Positions 7,819 to 17,002 of a DNA stretch of 59,899 bases are shown in pieces. The notes beneath the pieces were generated by a model. The model worked only from the letters and a program-made list of their open reading frames with translations, did no database searches and had not been told where the DNA came from. The translations under genes were made by a program, and so were the position numbers. How positions within the stretch are numbered: the first letter of the stretch is position 1; every line of letters starts with the position of its first letter. The DNA comes from JBHENC01 sp051000345 (GTDB lineage: Bacteria > Acidobacteriota > Blastocatellia > Pyrinomonadales > Pyrinomonadaceae): the NCBI GenBank assembly GCA_051000345.1, contig JBPCOJ010000003.1, positions 1-59,899 on the forward strand. Direction: 5' to 3'.

Positions 7819-9750
7819 TTAGCTTCCGGCGATAAAGGGGCGCGCCTGCACAATATAAATTTGTCCGCGCACAACCGCCCATTCGATGTCCTGCTCGCGG
7901 CCTTTGAAGATACCTTTGATTTCCGTTGCAGCGCGCGCGAGTCCGCGTATGACTTCATCGGTCAAAACGGCGCGCGAGTCTGGAATCGGTATCTCTTTAA
8001 TGCCTCCTTTTTCGTCGAACGTCAAGAGGCTATCTTCGGCTGAACGCGTCAGCACGCGGACGGCGTTGGCTTCGGGGCGAAAAATAATCTGCTCGGCGAT
8101 TTTCTGGCCTTCGACAACCTTCATGCCTAAGCCGCGTTTGGCGCTGATGTAAACGGCGTTTTTGTTCGTGCGGTCATAAGGGTCTGTCGTAATCATCACG
8201 CCGGAGCTTTCGGAGTTGATGCCCTGCTGTATGAGCACCGCCATAAAGATTTTCGAGTGGTCTATGTTCGAGCGCTCGCGCGCTTCGTATGCTTCATAAT
8301 TCCAAACGGAAGCCCACACGCTCTTAATGCCTTCAAGGAGTTGATCGTCGCCGCGCAAGTTAGGCATAGAGCTATAAAGCCCCGCGCCGTTGAAGTTCGG
8401 CAAGTCTTCGCTGTTCGTCGAACTGCGCGCGAAGAAACTTTGTCCGGCAAATTCCGATTGATGCGCGTGCCGTAAAACTTCCGCGCGCAATGTTTGATTG
8501 ATTGTTCCCGCCTTAATCTTTTCCCGGAACGCTTCGAGCCGCACGCGACGATACGCCGGATCATGCACAAACTTTTGATCGTTCAGCATCGCGTAAGTCG
8601 CATCATCGAGCTTGTTTTCTTTGAGGAATTGATTGTAGTAAAAAAACGGAATCGTGAAGCCGTCCGGCACGACGACGCCGGGCAGACGCGCGTGCATCAG
8701 TTCGCCAAGGTTCGCGGACTTCGCGCCGTAAGCGATGACATCTCCCGCGTGTTGCTCGTGCAAACCGGCGAGCCGCTTTTCATTTAAGTCGAAGCGCGGC
8801 GTCATCACGTCGAGCCGCACTTTCAAACGCTTCTGGTATTCGTCTATTTCCTTGACGTCGGCGCGCTTGATTTTATAAGTATCGCGCAAGGTGTCGAACG
8901 AAACCCACCAGCCATCGTACTGCCGGAAAAGCTCCGCCGCGTTTTTGATATAAGCGTTCGGCACGCCCCACGATTTCGCCAGCAAATTAATATGCGAAAG
9001 CGGCGTCGAAGGCTTCGTCGTGATGATGCCCTTGACGGGCGGAAGGCTGATCGGCACTTCGTCGAGCACAAGAATTTCGTTGAAGCCTATCTCAACATGC
9101 TCGTCCAACTTTTTGATGATGTGTATGCGCCCCAGCCCGTGCGCGACGTTCAAGGGTTCATACGACTGCTCTTTCGCAATGTCGCTTTCAAGCACGCGCG
9201 GCAAATCCTTGACGGAAGCGGACGCCGCGTCTTGACGCGTCGAATTAGGTTTGAAGGCGACGGGCGCGAAGAAGGATTTGTTGACGATGTCGGACGCTAA
9301 TTTAATTTGATCTGCGGAAATCGTATCGCCTTCCCAAAACTCGAAGGTGTAACGCTTGACCGGCGATTGATAGGCGAGCGTCCCCATGATAAAGCGGCGA
9401 TTCGGCTTCTGATAATTATTCTCGAAGAACTCGCGCCCGCGTTCGAGCGACAAATATGTGCCGTTGACGAAATCCTTGTGAAAGCTGTAGAGCTTCGTGT
9501 TGACGAAATAAATTTTATCTTTGTCCTTGCGGTCAATCACGAACAACACATGCGGCAGAGCGTAGTTGGTGTCGGTATAAACGCGCGCAAGTTTATCGAA
9601 CTCCTGAGCCGTTTTTATCGCGGGCAACGAACGCACGTTTGACTCCTGCGCTCCGGCATGTGTGAAGCACGCGAAGGCCGTGAACAGCAGCAGTAAAGCC
9701 GCTTCTGCAAAAACGCTTTGCGCGTAGAGTTTCGTCGAACTCATTTTCAT
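7819..9750 (-). CDS. Secreted PEP-synthase / pyruvate-phosphate-dikinase-like protein
   Basis: 643 residues. A signal peptide (about 1-35, ending AFACFTHAGAQ) precedes an unfamiliar N-terminal domain (40-170). Next comes a phosphohistidine swivel domain with KPSTPLSHINLLAKSWGVPN (about residue 250), then a PEP/pyruvate-binding ATP-grasp domain: GAKSANLGEL near 345, FFARSSTNSEDLPNFNGAGL near 440, and DIEWAVVRGQIYIVQARPF at the end. In PpsA and PpdK the ATP-grasp comes first and the swivel second; here the order is reversed and the PEP-binding barrel is missing. Export is odd for an ATP-using enzyme. It overlaps the decarboxylase gene by an ATGA. Confidence 0.75.
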   Translation of the reverse strand: MKMSSTKLYAQSVFAEAALLLLFTAFACFTHAGAQESNVRSLPAIKTAQEFDKLARVYTDTNYALPHVLFVIDRKDKDKIYFVNTKLYSFHKDFVNGTYLSLERGREFFENNYQKPNRRFIMGTLAYQSPVKRYTFEFWEGDTISADQIKLASDIVNKSFFAPVAFKPNSTRQDAASASVKDLPRVLESDIAKEQSYEPLNVAHGLGRIHIIKKLDEHVEIGFNEILVLDEVPISLPPVKGIITTKPSTPLSHINLLAKSWGVPNAYIKNAAELFRQYDGWWVSFDTLRDTYKIKRADVKEIDEYQKRLKVRLDVMTPRFDLNEKRLAGLHEQHAGDVIAYGAKSANLGELMHARLPGVVVPDGFTIPFFYYNQFLKENKLDDATYAMLNDQKFVHDPAYRRVRLEAFREKIKAGTINQTLRAEVLRHAHQSEFAGQSFFARSSTNSEDLPNFNGAGLYSSMPNLRGDDQLLEGIKSVWASVWNYEAYEARERSNIDHSKIFMAVLIQQGINSESSGVMITTDPYDRTNKNAVYISAKRGLGMKVVEGQKIAEQIIFRPEANAVRVLTRSAEDSLLTFDEKGGIKEIPIPDSRAVLTDEVIRGLARAATEIKGIFKGREQDIEWAVVRGQIYIVQARPFIAGS

Positions 9751-11210
9751 TCTCCCTTCAACAACTCGGCGCTCTCGCGCTGCAACAATTCTACCAGATC
9801 GTCTATGTGGCGAGGCTTCGTCAGAAAGCTATTGATGTTGACGCGCAACGCCCGCCTGTCATTGAGCACCGTCGTCGAAATCCACGCCGCGCCGCTTCGC
9901 TCGATTCGTTGCTGCAAAGCGCGCTGCAAATCATCCTGCGCCGCGCCGTCTAAATTCTTTGATTCATGCGGCGTGAAACGAAAACAACACACGGCGGTTT
10001 CCACTTGCCCGATGCGCGTGAAATCATTCAATTCATCAAGGCGGCTGGCGAAATATTTTGTCAATTCAATCTGGCGCTCGATGATTTCCCCGTAGCCGCG
10101 CGTGCCTAAAAACTTCAGCGCCATCCATAGCTTCAGCGCGTTGAAACGGCGCGTGCCGAGCTGCCCGTAGCGAAAAAAGTCGTATTCGACATCCGCGCCG
10201 CCGAGATGATCGCGCCGCTCGCTCAAATATTCGGGCGTAATGTCGAAGCCGTCGCGCAGCACATCGCCGCCGTCGCGCGTGAGCACCGCGCCGCACGCAA
10301 ACGGCACGAACATCCACTTGTGCGGATCAATCGTCACGGAGTTTGCGCGCTCGATTCCGCGCAACCTGTGTTTGTGCTTTTCCGAAAGAGCGAGCGAGCC
10401 GCCGTATGCTCCGTCAACGTGAAACCAGCAATCGTAATCGCGCGCGACATCTCCCAATTCATCGAGCGGATCAATGATGCCGGTTGACGTTGCGCCCGCC
10501 GCGCCCGCGATGCAGCAAACAATTTGCCCCGCACCAAGATCATTTTCAATCGCTTCACGAAGCGCCTTGATGTTGATATGAAAATTGTCATCGACAGCAA
10601 TTTTCCGTAGACTCTCGCGCCCCATGCCTAGAATGTCCACGCTCTTTTCAAATGAATAATGACTCTGTTCCGAAGCGTAAACGATCATGTCGCCCGATGC
10701 CGCGCGAAGCCCTCGCTCGCGCACGCCCTTCGCCGCACGATCACGCGCGCATTTGAGCGCGACGAGATTGGCTTCCGAGCCGCCGCTTGTCAGCGTGCCG
10801 TAGCTTTCTGCGCCGTAGCCGACGATTTCGCAGAGCCATTTCAACACACGCGCTTCGATGACATTCGCCGCCGGAGCGTTGCGCCACGCCGCGCCGTTCT
10901 GATTCATCGCAGAGGCGAGCGCGTCCGCCCACACAGCAATCGGCAGCGGCGTCGGATTAAATAATCCGTAGTAGCGCGGGCTTGGAATCTGCATCGCGTG
11001 CGGCAAAACGTCTTGCTCAAAACGCCTGAAAATCTCCGCCGCGCCGATTCCCTTCACGGGCAATTCTTCGTCAAAAAGTTTTTCGAGGTCGGTGGGCGCG
11101 GCTTCCGAACAGACGCGTATTTCATCGAGCGCATTCGTGTAGCGCGCGATGATGTCCGTCACGATACGTCCCAAATATTCGTGCTCTGCGCTCAATGAAT
11201 CGTTCATCAT
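9747..11210 (-). CDS. PLP-dependent group II amino-acid decarboxylase
   Basis: 487 residues. Family landmarks are NQNGAAWRNAPAANVIE (substrate region), TSGGSEAN (PLP phosphate), H184 stacking on PLP in EQSHYSFEK, D266 in FHVDGAYGG and Schiff-base lysine K298 in TIDPHKWMFVPF. The family decarboxylates aromatic or acidic amino acids (Tyr, Trp/DOPA, Glu, diaminobutyrate); the substrate cannot be decided here. It is cytosolic. Its stop overlaps the start of the secreted dikinase-like gene by four bases, so the two are probably co-translated despite their different compartments. Confidence 0.88.
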   Translation of the reverse strand: MMNDSLSAEHEYLGRIVTDIIARYTNALDEIRVCSEAAPTDLEKLFDEELPVKGIGAAEIFRRFEQDVLPHAMQIPSPRYYGLFNPTPLPIAVWADALASAMNQNGAAWRNAPAANVIEARVLKWLCEIVGYGAESYGTLTSGGSEANLVALKCARDRAAKGVRERGLRAASGDMIVYASEQSHYSFEKSVDILGMGRESLRKIAVDDNFHINIKALREAIENDLGAGQIVCCIAGAAGATSTGIIDPLDELGDVARDYDCWFHVDGAYGGSLALSEKHKHRLRGIERANSVTIDPHKWMFVPFACGAVLTRDGGDVLRDGFDITPEYLSERRDHLGGADVEYDFFRYGQLGTRRFNALKLWMALKFLGTRGYGEIIERQIELTKYFASRLDELNDFTRIGQVETAVCCFRFTPHESKNLDGAAQDDLQRALQQRIERSGAAWISTTVLNDRRALRVNINSFLTKPRHIDDLVELLQRESAELLKGE

Positions 11211-11323
11211 TAATTTTCTTCGTGTGGATTTATGCGATGATAGCTTCGCATCTTTTCTTTTGGTAAGTGCGCGTGCCGATTATATTTTGAACTGCGAATT
11301 ATCCGTGCGTCGGGAAACAAATA

Positions 11324-11965
11324 ATGTCCGGGTCATACGTTGAAGAGTTTGCGCTTGAATTAATCTCGCGTGCCGCAGATTACGAAGTTCGATTGAATGC
11401 GAACGACGCGGCGGCGTTGTCTGCTTATTATGAACGAGTGCTCGCATGGAATCCACGCCTGCATCTCGTTGCGCCGTGTTCGCCTGCGGAATTTGCGACG
11501 CGCCATATACTCGAATCGCTGACGCTGCTAAAGCATTTGCCGCACGGCGCGCGTGTCACGGATGTCGGCTCCGGCGCGGGGCTTCCCATCATTCCCTGTT
11601 TGATCGTGCGTCCAGATATAAACGCCACTTTGATCGAAGCGTCGCCGAAGAAGGCTGTGTTTTTGCGCGAAGCGTTGCGCCTCGTAAATCGTCAGAGCGC
11701 GACAAGCGTCGTCGCCGAACGCTTTGAGAAACTCCCGTCGCCCGCCGCAGAATTCGTTACATGCCGCGCGCTTGACCGCTTCGCTGCGATGCTTCCGAAA
11801 CTAATTGCATGGGCTGAACACGCCGAAGCGTTATTGTTTTTCGGTGGAGCCGCGATTGAAGCAGAGTTACGGAAAAGCGGTCTCGCATTTACGTCCACTC
11901 GCCTTCCAAATTCGGAGCAGCGTTTTCTCTTCGTCGCCTCAAAGAACACACCTGCCCGCACATGA
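11324..11965 (+). CDS. rsmG: 16S rRNA (guanine-527 N7)-methyltransferase
   Basis: 213 residues. The SAM-binding class I fold shows VTDVGSGAGLPIIP (79-92), followed by LIEASPKKAVFLRE; upstream is the typical RsmG helix LAWNPRLHLVAP. RsmG modifies G527 in the 530 loop of 16S rRNA, and its loss gives low-level streptomycin resistance. The familiar neighbours mnmG, parA and parB are absent. The start at 11324 follows a 113-base gap from the divergent decarboxylase gene, and a TATATT at 11281-11286 could be its -10 box. Confidence 0.92.
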   Translation: MSGSYVEEFALELISRAADYEVRLNANDAAALSAYYERVLAWNPRLHLVAPCSPAEFATRHILESLTLLKHLPHGARVTDVGSGAGLPIIPCLIVRPDINATLIEASPKKAVFLREALRLVNRQSATSVVAERFEKLPSPAAEFVTCRALDRFAAMLPKLIAWAEHAEALLFFGGAAIEAELRKSGLAFTSTRLPNSEQRFLFVASKNTPART

Positions 11966-11968
11966 ATC

Positions 11969-11998
11969 GAGGTGAGAAACAACGATCATTCCTCACCT
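11969..11998. terminator. Possible terminator hairpin between rsmG and the S55-like gene
   Basis: An 8-base inverted repeat, GAGGTGAG (11969-11976) and CTCACCTC (11991-11998), lies between two converging genes. There is no clear T run, so this is a weak call. Confidence 0.4.
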
Positions 11999-12028
11999 CA
12001 ATTTGTTCGTTGAGCGCGCTGGCATTTT

Positions 12029-13942
12029 CTAGCGCACGATTTCTATTTGCATTAGTTGCTGGCCGGAGATAACGAATTCGGCGGGCGGCAACTCTCTTTC
12101 ATAGATCGGCGAAAGCACTGTCGGCGTGTAGCCGCCTGAAGTGCGGTCACTGTTGAGCGTGGCGACGACGGAAGGCGGCAGATTCGGCAATTCGTTTGTG
12201 CCGATTACAGCGCCCGGCGTCAGGCGATAAAGTTTGACGTACAGGCGATCATTCTTTTTCACTTTGTTGATTGTGCTAACGAGTTGCGCGAGATCATTCG
12301 GCACGAAGATTTGCGAAGCGGAAGCTTGCTGAAGAGAGCTTCCGTCGCCGACGAAAACCAGCAAGGAACCGCGCGGTATGTCCTGCGGAATCTCGACGGG
12401 AATGCGTTGGACGAATTGCTTGCCGGATTCCGTGCGCGCGTAGGCTTGAATCTCAATGGTCTCGCCGCGCCCTGCTTCCGTGCGGTCGAGCGTGAGACGT
12501 TCGAGCGTCGCCGCATATTTCGTGTCCGTCGAAGCGATGTCGAGCGTGATGCCGTCGATATTGACGTTATCGAAGCCGCTCGTAAGCAGCGCGGCGACGG
12601 GCGCGGCGACTGATCCGGCGGCCATTGCGCCCGCGCTCATCGCAGAGAAACGGCGTTCGATGTTGATCGTTTGCTGGCCTGCGACGTTGACCCGTCCCTG
12701 TATGCTGATGGTCGAATCGCCTAGGCTGCGCTCTGTCGCGTTGATCGTATTGAAGATCGTCAGGTTCAACAAAAGCGGCGTCAGGAAGGCATCATTCGCC
12801 ACTTCGTAATTGTAGGTTTCCGATTTGTCGCGGCTCGTGCGCATGTTGATATGCACGGGAATCATCTTCGGCGTATGACCGAGTTGACCATAGATGCCCG
12901 TCGCGCGATCCTGCGATATGCTGCCGACCATTTCGCCGGGAACAGCGAGCTTGAAGGAATTATTCGTGTTCGGAATAACCGTCACGACGGAGGCTTCAGT
13001 CATCGGCATATCGGAAGCGCCGAGACTCAAAAACGGATGACCGAAGGCGTATATGCGTTCACCGTCGCGGAAGGTGACTGTGCCCGCCGCCGCAACTGAA
13101 TAATCGCCGCGCACGAGTTGCACGCTGACAGATGTGCCGGGCAGAAGAGTTTTTTCCGTCGCTCTGGCGAGCGGTGTGATGCGGGCTGCGCCGCCCGCGC
13201 CGGAGACGGGCAGCAAACCGCCCGCGATTAGTTGCGGCGAAAAGGCAGCGAGCGCGTCCTGCGTGATGCCGCCGAAGACGACGGGCGTCGCAATCGGCGC
13301 AACCTGTTGACCCATCAAAGCGGCGAGCGGCGAAGCGCTTGAGACGGGCGCGATGAGCGCGGCGGAAGCCACTGATTGCTTCGGCAGATTCGGTTTCCAG
13401 TCTGTTGACGCGAGTTGCGCGAAGGAAACGGCGCGTGGTTGGCGTGGAGTAGTCGCGCTTGTAAGAGCGGTGCCGCGATTAAAAATATCGATCATTTCTT
13501 TAATCGGAGTAATGCCCGCAATCGGCTCTTTGGCAAACGGAAAGCTAAAGGCAATCGCGCCGACGAGTTTGCCGTCGATATAAACCGGCGAGCCGCTCAT
13601 GCCTGCGAAGACGCCCGTGCGCTCGACGTTTTTCCCCGTCAGGCGCGCGATAATCGCCGACTGTCTGGGAGCAGGATAGCCGGGCAGCACGCCTAAAATG
13701 TCCACGCCGAATTCTTCCGGCTCCGTTCCCGAAAAAACCGTGCGCGCGATGCCCTTCATGCCCGCGCGCACATCTTCGAGCGGAAACAATCTGGCGTCAA
13801 TTTTTTCGTTGACAGTAACGGCGCGCGCATCTCTTGAAGGCATTGATGTGTCAGCAAGTTTTTGCGCGGCGGCGCTCAAGTTCAAACTTGCCAGCGAGAA
13901 AAACAACCACATTGCCGCAACCAAACTTCTTTTCATTGCCAT
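12029..13942 (-). CDS. Secreted SpoIVB-type (S55) peptidase domain protein
   Basis: 637 residues with a signal peptide (1-26). The S55 region includes the nucleophile motif VFAGMSGSPVYIDGKLVGA (111-125, candidate Ser 116), preceded by the block VRAGMKGIARTVFSGTEPEEFGVDILGVLPG. A long beta-rich C-terminal part follows (about 250-637). In Bacillus, SpoIVB cuts SpoIVFA to activate sigma-K processing. In non-sporulating bacteria such proteins are exported peptidases of unknown target. The large C-terminal extension is outside the S55 family core. Start chosen at ATG 13942, which gives the signal peptide. Confidence 0.8.
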   Translation of the reverse strand: MAMKRSLVAAMWLFFSLASLNLSAAAQKLADTSMPSRDARAVTVNEKIDARLFPLEDVRAGMKGIARTVFSGTEPEEFGVDILGVLPGYPAPRQSAIIARLTGKNVERTGVFAGMSGSPVYIDGKLVGAIAFSFPFAKEPIAGITPIKEMIDIFNRGTALTSATTPRQPRAVSFAQLASTDWKPNLPKQSVASAALIAPVSSASPLAALMGQQVAPIATPVVFGGITQDALAAFSPQLIAGGLLPVSGAGGAARITPLARATEKTLLPGTSVSVQLVRGDYSVAAAGTVTFRDGERIYAFGHPFLSLGASDMPMTEASVVTVIPNTNNSFKLAVPGEMVGSISQDRATGIYGQLGHTPKMIPVHINMRTSRDKSETYNYEVANDAFLTPLLLNLTIFNTINATERSLGDSTISIQGRVNVAGQQTINIERRFSAMSAGAMAAGSVAAPVAALLTSGFDNVNIDGITLDIASTDTKYAATLERLTLDRTEAGRGETIEIQAYARTESGKQFVQRIPVEIPQDIPRGSLLVFVGDGSSLQQASASQIFVPNDLAQLVSTINKVKKNDRLYVKLYRLTPGAVIGTNELPNLPPSVVATLNSDRTSGGYTPTVLSPIYERELPPAEFVISGQQLMQIEIVR

Positions 13943-14214
13943 ACCTCTTTTGCCACCCGTTGAAATTTGTAGTGTGATGATGAGCGCCCGGCTCGACGGC
14001 GAAAGCGCGAGCGGAAGGGGAACAACCGCGCCATCCTGATAAATATAACTTATCGAACGGCAAAAGGGTAAGCGCTGAACGAACGATGCGAATAAAAAGC
14101 GCTATCACCCGAACCATCGCAGCCTCACACAAACAAACGATTTCGCCATTCCTTTATTCGCTTATTTTTACTTCTTGCCGCTCGCTCGCCGTGCATGATA
14201 ACGTGCGCCGTTAA

Positions 14215-15309
14215 ATGATGACGCAACATCGAACGCCCATTGAAAAAATCGTCACATACTCGCCGGGCTGGACGCTCATTCCGACGCATTATTGCCGTAA
14301 CAGTTGCGGCTACTGCGTATTCGTCGAGCGCAAGGGCGCGCGCGCGCAACTTCTCTCGCTCGCACAGGCACAAACGGAAATCGAACAAGCGCGCACGGCG
14401 GGCGCAACCGAGCTTTTGATAATGAGCGGCGAAGGCATTGAAACAGCCAAGCATATTCGCGCCGGGCTTAAACGCGAAGGCTTCGCTTGCTACACGGATT
14501 ATTTGATCGCGCTCGCCAGCCGCGCGCTCGCACAAGACATGCTGCCGCACATTAACATCGGCAATCTTACGTTCGACGAACTGACGGCTCTGCGCCCCGT
14601 CGTGCCGTCGATGGGCATGATGCTTGAAACCGTTGACGGCGCGCTGCGAAAAAAAGCGGCGCATCTTCGCGCGCCCGACAAGGAACCCGCGCGCCGTCTG
14701 GAAACATTGCGCGCGGCTGGACAAGCGCGCGTGCCTTTCACGACGGGATTGCTCGTCGGCATCGGCGAAACTTTTCAGGGACGTGAAGAAACATTGCGCC
14801 GCATCGCCGAAATTCAAATCGCTTACGGGCATATACAAGAAGTTATCGTGCAGCCATTCACCGCGCACGCTGGCACTGCGATGCGAAATTGCGCGCCGCC
14901 TTCCTTTGAAGAATTGCGCGATACTGTGCAAATGGCGAGAGAGATTTTGCCGCCGGAAGTGTGCGTGCAGATTCCGCCGAACATCGCTCCCCGTTTCGTC
15001 GAATTAATCGAAGCGGGCGCGCGCGATCTGGGCGGAGTCTCGCCGGACGGTGACCGTATCAATCCGCAAGAGCGCTGGTTCGCGCCGAAAATTTACGCCG
15101 AAGCGCTCCACGCGCGCGGCTTCACGCTTCAAGCGCGTCTCGCAGTTCATCAAAGCTGGATTGCTCCCGGCTGGCTCTCGACGGAAACGATGCAGGCCAT
15201 CGCGCGCGTAAAGCAAAGGCTGCCGGATTGGAGGCGACAGCAGAACGCATACAGCACCGACAACGACACGCACGCGAGTTCAAGGCGTTCGGCAATTATT
15301 GTTGTTTGA
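14215..15309 (+). CDS. cofG: 7,8-didemethyl-8-hydroxy-5-deazariboflavin synthase, radical SAM subunit CofG
   Basis: 364 residues. The radical-SAM cluster motif is CRNSCGYC (C27, C31, C34). Other CofG-like blocks are VPSMGMMLETVD, HLRAPDKEPARRLETLRAAG, VPFTTGLLVGIGET and AYGHIQEVIVQPF. CofG works with CofH to make the deazaflavin F0 from a ribityl-pyrimidine and tyrosine, either for coenzyme F420 or as a photolyase chromophore. No cofH, fbiB or cofD lies in the window. The last about 40 residues are divergent. A mobA-like nucleotidyltransferase follows after 6 bases, suggesting one transcript. Confidence 0.82.
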   Translation: MMTQHRTPIEKIVTYSPGWTLIPTHYCRNSCGYCVFVERKGARAQLLSLAQAQTEIEQARTAGATELLIMSGEGIETAKHIRAGLKREGFACYTDYLIALASRALAQDMLPHINIGNLTFDELTALRPVVPSMGMMLETVDGALRKKAAHLRAPDKEPARRLETLRAAGQARVPFTTGLLVGIGETFQGREETLRRIAEIQIAYGHIQEVIVQPFTAHAGTAMRNCAPPSFEELRDTVQMAREILPPEVCVQIPPNIAPRFVELIEAGARDLGGVSPDGDRINPQERWFAPKIYAEALHARGFTLQARLAVHQSWIAPGWLSTETMQAIARVKQRLPDWRRQQNAYSTDNDTHASSRRSAIIVV

Positions 15310-15315
15310 CGAAAA

Positions 15316-15948
15316 ATGTTTGACGATCAAGCGCGCGACATCGAAGGCTTTATTCTTGCGGGCGGCGCATCGAGCCGCATGGGAACGAATAAGGCAGAAT
15401 TGAAACTCGCGGGACGAACCTTTGTCGCATGTATCAGCGATGCGCTATCATTCGTCGCAAGCCGCACGCGCGTTGTCGGCGCAAGCGGGAAAGCCGCGTC
15501 GAACAATTTACAGATTGTGCCGGACGTGTACGCCAAGTGGGGCGCGCTCGGCGGCGTACACGCGGCGCTTCATGCGTGCAATGCGGAATGGGCTTTAATC
15601 GTCGCCTGCGATATGCCCTTCGCCAGCGCGGAATTCTTCGTGAGGCTCGCAAGTTTGCGCGGAAACTTCGACGCCGTCGCGCCCGTGCAAGCAGACGGGC
15701 GGCCGCAACCTTTATGCGCGCTTTACAGAGTAGCGGCGTGCCGCGATACAGCGCGAACGCTAATCGAAAAACAGGAACGACGCCCGCGCGTGCTTTTGCA
15801 AACAGTGCGGACGCGTTGGGCGGCGAGCGAAGAATTCTTTGATTTGAAGAACGCCGCGATTTTATTGATGAACGTCAACACGCCGGAAGAATACGAGCAG
15901 GCGCTTGAAACGCAGTCTTCCAGAAACGACACGAGCAAAGGAGAATGA
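15316..15948 (+). CDS. MobA-like nucleotidyltransferase
   Basis: 210 residues. The N-terminal nucleotide-binding motif is FILAGGASSRMGTNKAEL (13-28); VACDMPFAS binds the metal, and GRPQPLCALY and MNVNTPEEY complete the MobA signature. MobA transfers GMP from GTP to molybdopterin. The gene follows cofG by 6 bases, so an alternative is a role in F420 assembly similar to CofC, although the motifs are those of MobA rather than CofC. No other molybdopterin gene is present in the window. Confidence 0.78.
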   Translation: MFDDQARDIEGFILAGGASSRMGTNKAELKLAGRTFVACISDALSFVASRTRVVGASGKAASNNLQIVPDVYAKWGALGGVHAALHACNAEWALIVACDMPFASAEFFVRLASLRGNFDAVAPVQADGRPQPLCALYRVAACRDTARTLIEKQERRPRVLLQTVRTRWAASEEFFDLKNAAILLMNVNTPEEYEQALETQSSRNDTSKGE

Positions 15949-16012
15949 GCAGTAAATAAAATGCGCGCAGAGGCTTTCGTTTGTCGCGCTTTATTCAATG
16001 CTCTAGATTTCT

Positions 16013-16987
16013 ATGGCTGCCCGACGAAGAACCGGAAAAAGACTCTTTAAGGCTTTCCTGCCGCTCACGCTTTTGCTCGTCCTAGTCATGGGCGGCATTA
16101 TCGGCTGGATGGTTTACGGCATCACTCGCCCGCCGCGCCATGCGTATCTCGTGACGCCGGAAAAGTTCAAATTAATCAGCGACCGTGGATTAAAGGTAAC
16201 GGAAGAAACATGGGCGAATCAAGACGGCACACAGGCGCGCGGCTGGCTGCTGCGCGGCGCAGAGGGCGCGCCCGCCGTTGTTCTTCTGCATCGCTACGGC
16301 GCGGATCGCTCGACGCTTTTGAATCTCGGCGTCAAGATTAATGAAGCGACTAACTTCACAGTGCTCTGGCCTGATCTGCGCGGGCATGGCGAAAATCCGC
16401 TTGTCCAGTGGACTTCCTTCGGCGCTAAGGAAAGCGCTGATACGCAGGCCGCGCTCGACTATCTGCGCGCCTTAAAGACCACGCAGGGACGCCCGTTGGT
16501 CGGCGGCAGTAGCGTAGGGCTGTACGGCGTCGAATTAGGAGCATACACGGCACTTCTCGCCGCCGGAAAAGACGCAGGAGTGCGCGCGCTCGTGCTCGAT
16601 TCCATTCCACGCGATGCGGACGAAATGGTGAGCGCGGCGGCAAGCGGACATGTCGGCGCAATCAATGCTCTCATCGAGCCGCTCGCGCGTCTCGGCACGC
16701 GGCTTTATTTTTTGGGCGGCTATGAAAATCAGGCAGCGTGCGACATTGCCAAACAAACGACTGGCCGCCGCGTGCTTCTCTTGTCAGGCGCAGATGCAGG
16801 CGCTCTGCGCGATTCGACAACATCACTCGCCCAATGCTTTCCCGACCAAAGCAGCGTCGAAGCCAGCACCGATCTGCCGCTAACGGGCATCAATCTCGCT
16901 TCCGCCAACGGTCAGCAAGGCGAAGCATATGATCGCCGCGTGATAGATTTCTTCGACAAAACTCTACGCGCGGCAAATCCTCAATAA
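16013..16987 (+). CDS. Membrane-anchored alpha/beta-hydrolase-fold protein lacking the catalytic serine
   Basis: 324 residues. A basic N-terminus and one transmembrane helix (about 13-37) precede an alpha/beta-hydrolase domain with VVLLHRYGADRST (oxyanion region) and LRGHGEN. The nucleophile elbow, normally GxSxG, reads GLYGVELGAY with Glu174 in the serine position, and no histidine follows where the catalytic one is expected. It may therefore be a non-enzymatic binding protein or use other chemistry. The elbow context (VGLYG before, AYTALLAAG after) is well preserved, so this looks like substitution, not misalignment. It is convergent with the ArnT-like gene. Confidence 0.75.
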   Translation: MAARRRTGKRLFKAFLPLTLLLVLVMGGIIGWMVYGITRPPRHAYLVTPEKFKLISDRGLKVTEETWANQDGTQARGWLLRGAEGAPAVVLLHRYGADRSTLLNLGVKINEATNFTVLWPDLRGHGENPLVQWTSFGAKESADTQAALDYLRALKTTQGRPLVGGSSVGLYGVELGAYTALLAAGKDAGVRALVLDSIPRDADEMVSAAASGHVGAINALIEPLARLGTRLYFLGGYENQAACDIAKQTTGRRVLLLSGADAGALRDSTTSLAQCFPDQSSVEASTDLPLTGINLASANGQQGEAYDRRVIDFFDKTLRAANPQ

Positions 16988-17002
16988 GCGTAAAAAGAGT
17001 CC

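Noticed and set aside
14125..14931. 268-codon open frame on the minus strand
   Set aside because: It is antisense to cofG, which has clear radical-SAM motifs; the frame's composition is that of a codon shadow.
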